Source: Rickettsiales bacterium
GTDB lineage: Bacteria > Pseudomonadota > Alphaproteobacteria > Rickettsiales > Anaplasmataceae
Direction: 5' to 3'
Assembly (NCBI GenBank): GCA_031286185.1
Contig: JAITUS010000111.1
Coordinates: forward strand, 1-7,885
Length of the DNA: 7,885 nucleotides
Shown here: positions 6,942 through 7,885 of the stretch, one piece after another
How positions within the stretch are numbered: position 1 is the stretch's first letter
How the letters are laid out: every line of letters starts with the position of its first letter
The notes under the pieces: generated by a model
Seen by the model: the letters and a program-made list of their open reading frames with translations, nothing else
Told to the model about the DNA's origin: nothing
Databases searched by the model: none
Made by a program: the position numbers and the translations under genes

Positions 6942-7397
6942 TTAAGTTCCCTTCCCTTTTGGAGAAAAACACTCAACTATGGGAGAGATGACATATTCAT
7001 TCACTTTTTTAGCTATTGGGTCAATGATATATCTTTCTGCAACAGCCCCTGCAATTGGTGCTATGGCTCCTATCACTGCGCCTGTTAAAGCTATAGATCC
7101 CGCTCCAAGCATTGCACCGGGGAAGATAGCAGTTGCGGCTGCAGCGAGACCAACTCCGATTGCAGCGCTTGCACCGCATATGCAAGCAACCATGAAAAGA
7201 TTTTCTTTGCAAGATTTTCCCTTTTCTACATCATCGCATACAACACATGCACCAATGAATATTAAAGGAATAGCGGCAACAATTCCACCTATAACTAAAG
7301 GTGACAAAGCTGTAAAACTTAGTCCCAAGCTTGCCAGTGCTCCTGCTACTGATAGTATACCAAGCAATGCTAAAAATTCTTTAGTCTCTCCATTCAT
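6942..7397 (-). CDS. Small Gly/Ala-rich membrane protein of unknown function, 151 aa
   Basis: No named family recognised. Four hydrophobic segments are visible: about 9-27, 33-54, 67-92 and 93-119. Segments 2 and 3 are separated by a charged loop with Cys (CDDVEKGKSCKEN), and the soluble tail is ERYIIDPIAKKVNEYVISPIVECF. The last two segments are dense in small residues with glycine-zipper spacing (GAMLGAG, GAVIGAIAPIAGAV), as seen in helix-packed or pore-like small membrane proteins; a pore role is only a possibility. Six Cys in all, at about 51, 54, 63, 72, 74 and 143. Start: ATG at 7397 with a strong GGGAGGT (7401-7407) three bases upstream. It has its own promoter (7466-7494) and is bracketed by the 43-base repeats. 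The unbroken frame, strong ribosome binding site and promoter argue for a real, expressed gene. Confidence 0.88.
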   Translation of the reverse strand: MNGETKEFLALLGILSVAGALASLGLSFTALSPLVIGGIVAAIPLIFIGACVVCDDVEKGKSCKENLFMVACICGASAAIGVGLAAAATAIFPGAMLGAGSIALTGAVIGAIAPIAGAVAERYIIDPIAKKVNEYVISPIVECFSPKGKGT

Positions 7398-7465
7398 ATA
7401 ACCTCCCTAATTAATTGATATAATAATAATTTTTTTCTGCAAGACTTTAAACCATCTCTATTGTC

Positions 7466-7494
7466 ATTATAGTTAGATTGATTGGATAAGTAAA
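7466..7494 (-). promoter_or_regulatory. Sigma-70-type promoter of the small membrane-protein gene
   Basis: On the minus strand TTTACT (7494-7489, 4/6 match to TTGACA) is followed after exactly 17 bases by a perfect TATAAT (7471-7466). Transcription should start near 7459, giving a leader of about 60 bases that is AT-rich apart from the strong ribosome binding site. Confidence 0.65.
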
Positions 7495-7526
7495 GTAATT
7501 TTTTATGGTATTATCTCGAAAAAGAG

Positions 7527-7563
7527 AGCGGGAGAAGAGGCTCGAACCCTCGACTTACAACTT
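7527..7563 (-). pseudogene. 3' half of a tRNA, probably tRNA-Gly, with the 5' half missing
   Basis: Read on the minus strand, this gives the 3' part of an anticodon arm (AA then GTTGT, 7563-7557), a variable loop AAGTC, a T arm GAGGG-TTCGAGC-CTCTT (7551-7535), an acceptor strand CTCCCGC (7534-7528) and discriminator T (7527). A T5 run follows (7523-7519), as at the end of a tRNA transcript. CCA is not encoded, which is usual in this group. The acceptor would pair with GCGGGAG, the 5' end of alphaproteobacterial tRNA-Gly(GCC) as I remember it. Upstream, where the anticodon, D arm and 5' acceptor strand should be, the sequence switches to the 43-base repeat, and no pairing partners are found there. 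It is therefore a remnant, not a working tRNA. Confidence 0.7.
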
Positions 7564-7565
7564 CT

Positions 7566-7608
7566 CAACTATCAGCGGTTAATGTCAAATTTTACGGTAT
7601 CTGTTATC
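7566..7608. repeat. 43-base direct repeat, copy 2 (joined to the tRNA remnant)
   Basis: 42 of 43 bases match 6854-6896. Its TTGACA points leftwards towards the tRNA remnant, but no matching -10 follows. Similarity to copy 1 stops within a base or two of the tRNA-like sequence on one side. On the other side it fades after GTTATC, with only loosely similar bases beyond. Confidence 0.95.
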
Positions 7609-7776
7609 TCAACGTTGCATACACAATCGTACGAACATTTATTCCAAAAACAGTGTGTATAGCGGGTTTTGCCTCAAACACAAGGTGTTATCTAATACCA
7701 ATCCTCGCTGCACAAGGAACGGATAGATAGCAGTGAAAAAAGTTATAACGTCATCCAATAGAAACAAAAAAACTAC
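7609..7776. other. Non-coding stretch between repeat copy 2 and the right-hand promoter
   Basis: No open frame of credible length and no tRNA. It contains an 8-base palindrome TCGTACGA (7627-7634) inside the GTACGAACATT word that also occurs near the left end of the window, and a small AACAC/GTGTT hairpin (7677-7689). The A-rich sequence at about 7733-7776 directly before the promoter resembles an UP element. Confidence 0.5.
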
Positions 7777-7808
7777 TTGACAAATCTTGCCACTCCCCTT
7801 ATTATAAT
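7777..7808 (+). promoter_or_regulatory. Strong sigma-70-type promoter reading out of the window
   Basis: A perfect TTGACA (7777-7782) is followed after 17 bases by TATTAT (7800-7805, 5/6). A perfect TATAAT overlaps it at 7803-7808 with a 20-base spacer. A-rich sequence lies upstream (AAACAAAAAAACTAC). Transcription should begin near 7812. This is the strongest promoter in the window and suits a stable RNA or a highly expressed gene, which must lie to the right. Confidence 0.7.
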
Positions 7809-7811
7809 ACT

Positions 7812-7885
7812 GGAGCTATTCATTTAGCTTCAATCTGTGCAGATTAAACGACGAAAGTATCACGTAGTTGGCGTCTTATGTTTAA
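7812..7885 (+). other. Structured leader RNA or start of a non-coding RNA (runs off the window)
   Basis: From the predicted transcription start, hairpin 1 is GGAGCTA (7812-7818) with TAGCTTC (7825-7831). Hairpin 2 follows immediately: AATCTG (7832-7837) with CAGATT (7840-7845). A longer alternative pairs TTAAACGACG (7844-7853) with CGTC (7872-7875) and GTTTAA (7880-7885), leaving TTAT as a bulge. No start codon with a ribosome binding site is seen before the end. I do not recognise the RNA; it could be the leader of an rRNA or ribosomal-protein transcript, or a small RNA. Confidence 0.4.

Noticed and set aside
6979..7401. A 140-codon plus-strand frame opposite the membrane-protein gene
   Set aside because: It mirrors a Gly/Ala-rich coding strand. 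The minus strand has the strong ribosome binding site and promoter; the plus frame has neither.

Overview
The window looks like a piece of a Wolbachia (Rickettsiales, Anaplasmataceae) chromosome. It is AT-rich, its proteins have the composition of that group, and the left end carries short palindromic elements of a type I recognise from Wolbachia intergenic DNA (an ATCCCAGTG / CACTGGGAT hairpin followed by GACA). The genus call rests on recognition, not on a database search; the strain or supergroup cannot be told from this sequence.

Layout. Positions 1-525 are non-coding and repeat-bearing: a 17-T run, several small palindromes and the Wolbachia-type hairpins. A plus-strand operon follows at 526-2729: rpmF (ribosomal protein L32), plsX (acyl-ACP:phosphate acyltransferase) and fabH (ketoacyl-ACP synthase III), which starts fatty-acid and phospholipid synthesis and is a widely conserved gene order. 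fabH converges, with only 5 bases between stops, on a minus-strand gene for a Met-rich helical 123-residue protein of unknown function (2735-3106), which has its own promoter. Next on the minus strand are a long, eukaryotic-type aminopeptidase P (3229-4887) and mnmG (4897-6819). These two form a tight transcription unit, mnmG first, in which the mnmG stop codon overlaps the ribosome binding site of the peptidase.

The right end (6820-7885) is the least ordinary part. A small Gly/Ala-rich membrane protein (6942-7397, minus) with its own promoter lies between two copies of a 43-base direct repeat that are 42/43 identical. The left copy supplies a TTGACA element just upstream of mnmG. The right copy is joined to the 3' half of a tRNA (best fit tRNA-Gly) whose 5' half is missing. 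This suggests that a segment carrying the membrane protein and a tRNA remnant was brought in or rearranged next to mnmG. At the far right a strong sigma-70-like promoter fires rightwards into a leader with two back-to-back hairpins; its gene lies outside the window.

Most of the window is conserved housekeeping sequence. I see no complete transposon, CRISPR array, toxin-antitoxin pair or defence system. The candidates for something undescribed are the membrane-protein cassette with its repeats and tRNA scar, the Met-rich orphan gene, and the structured leader at the right edge.
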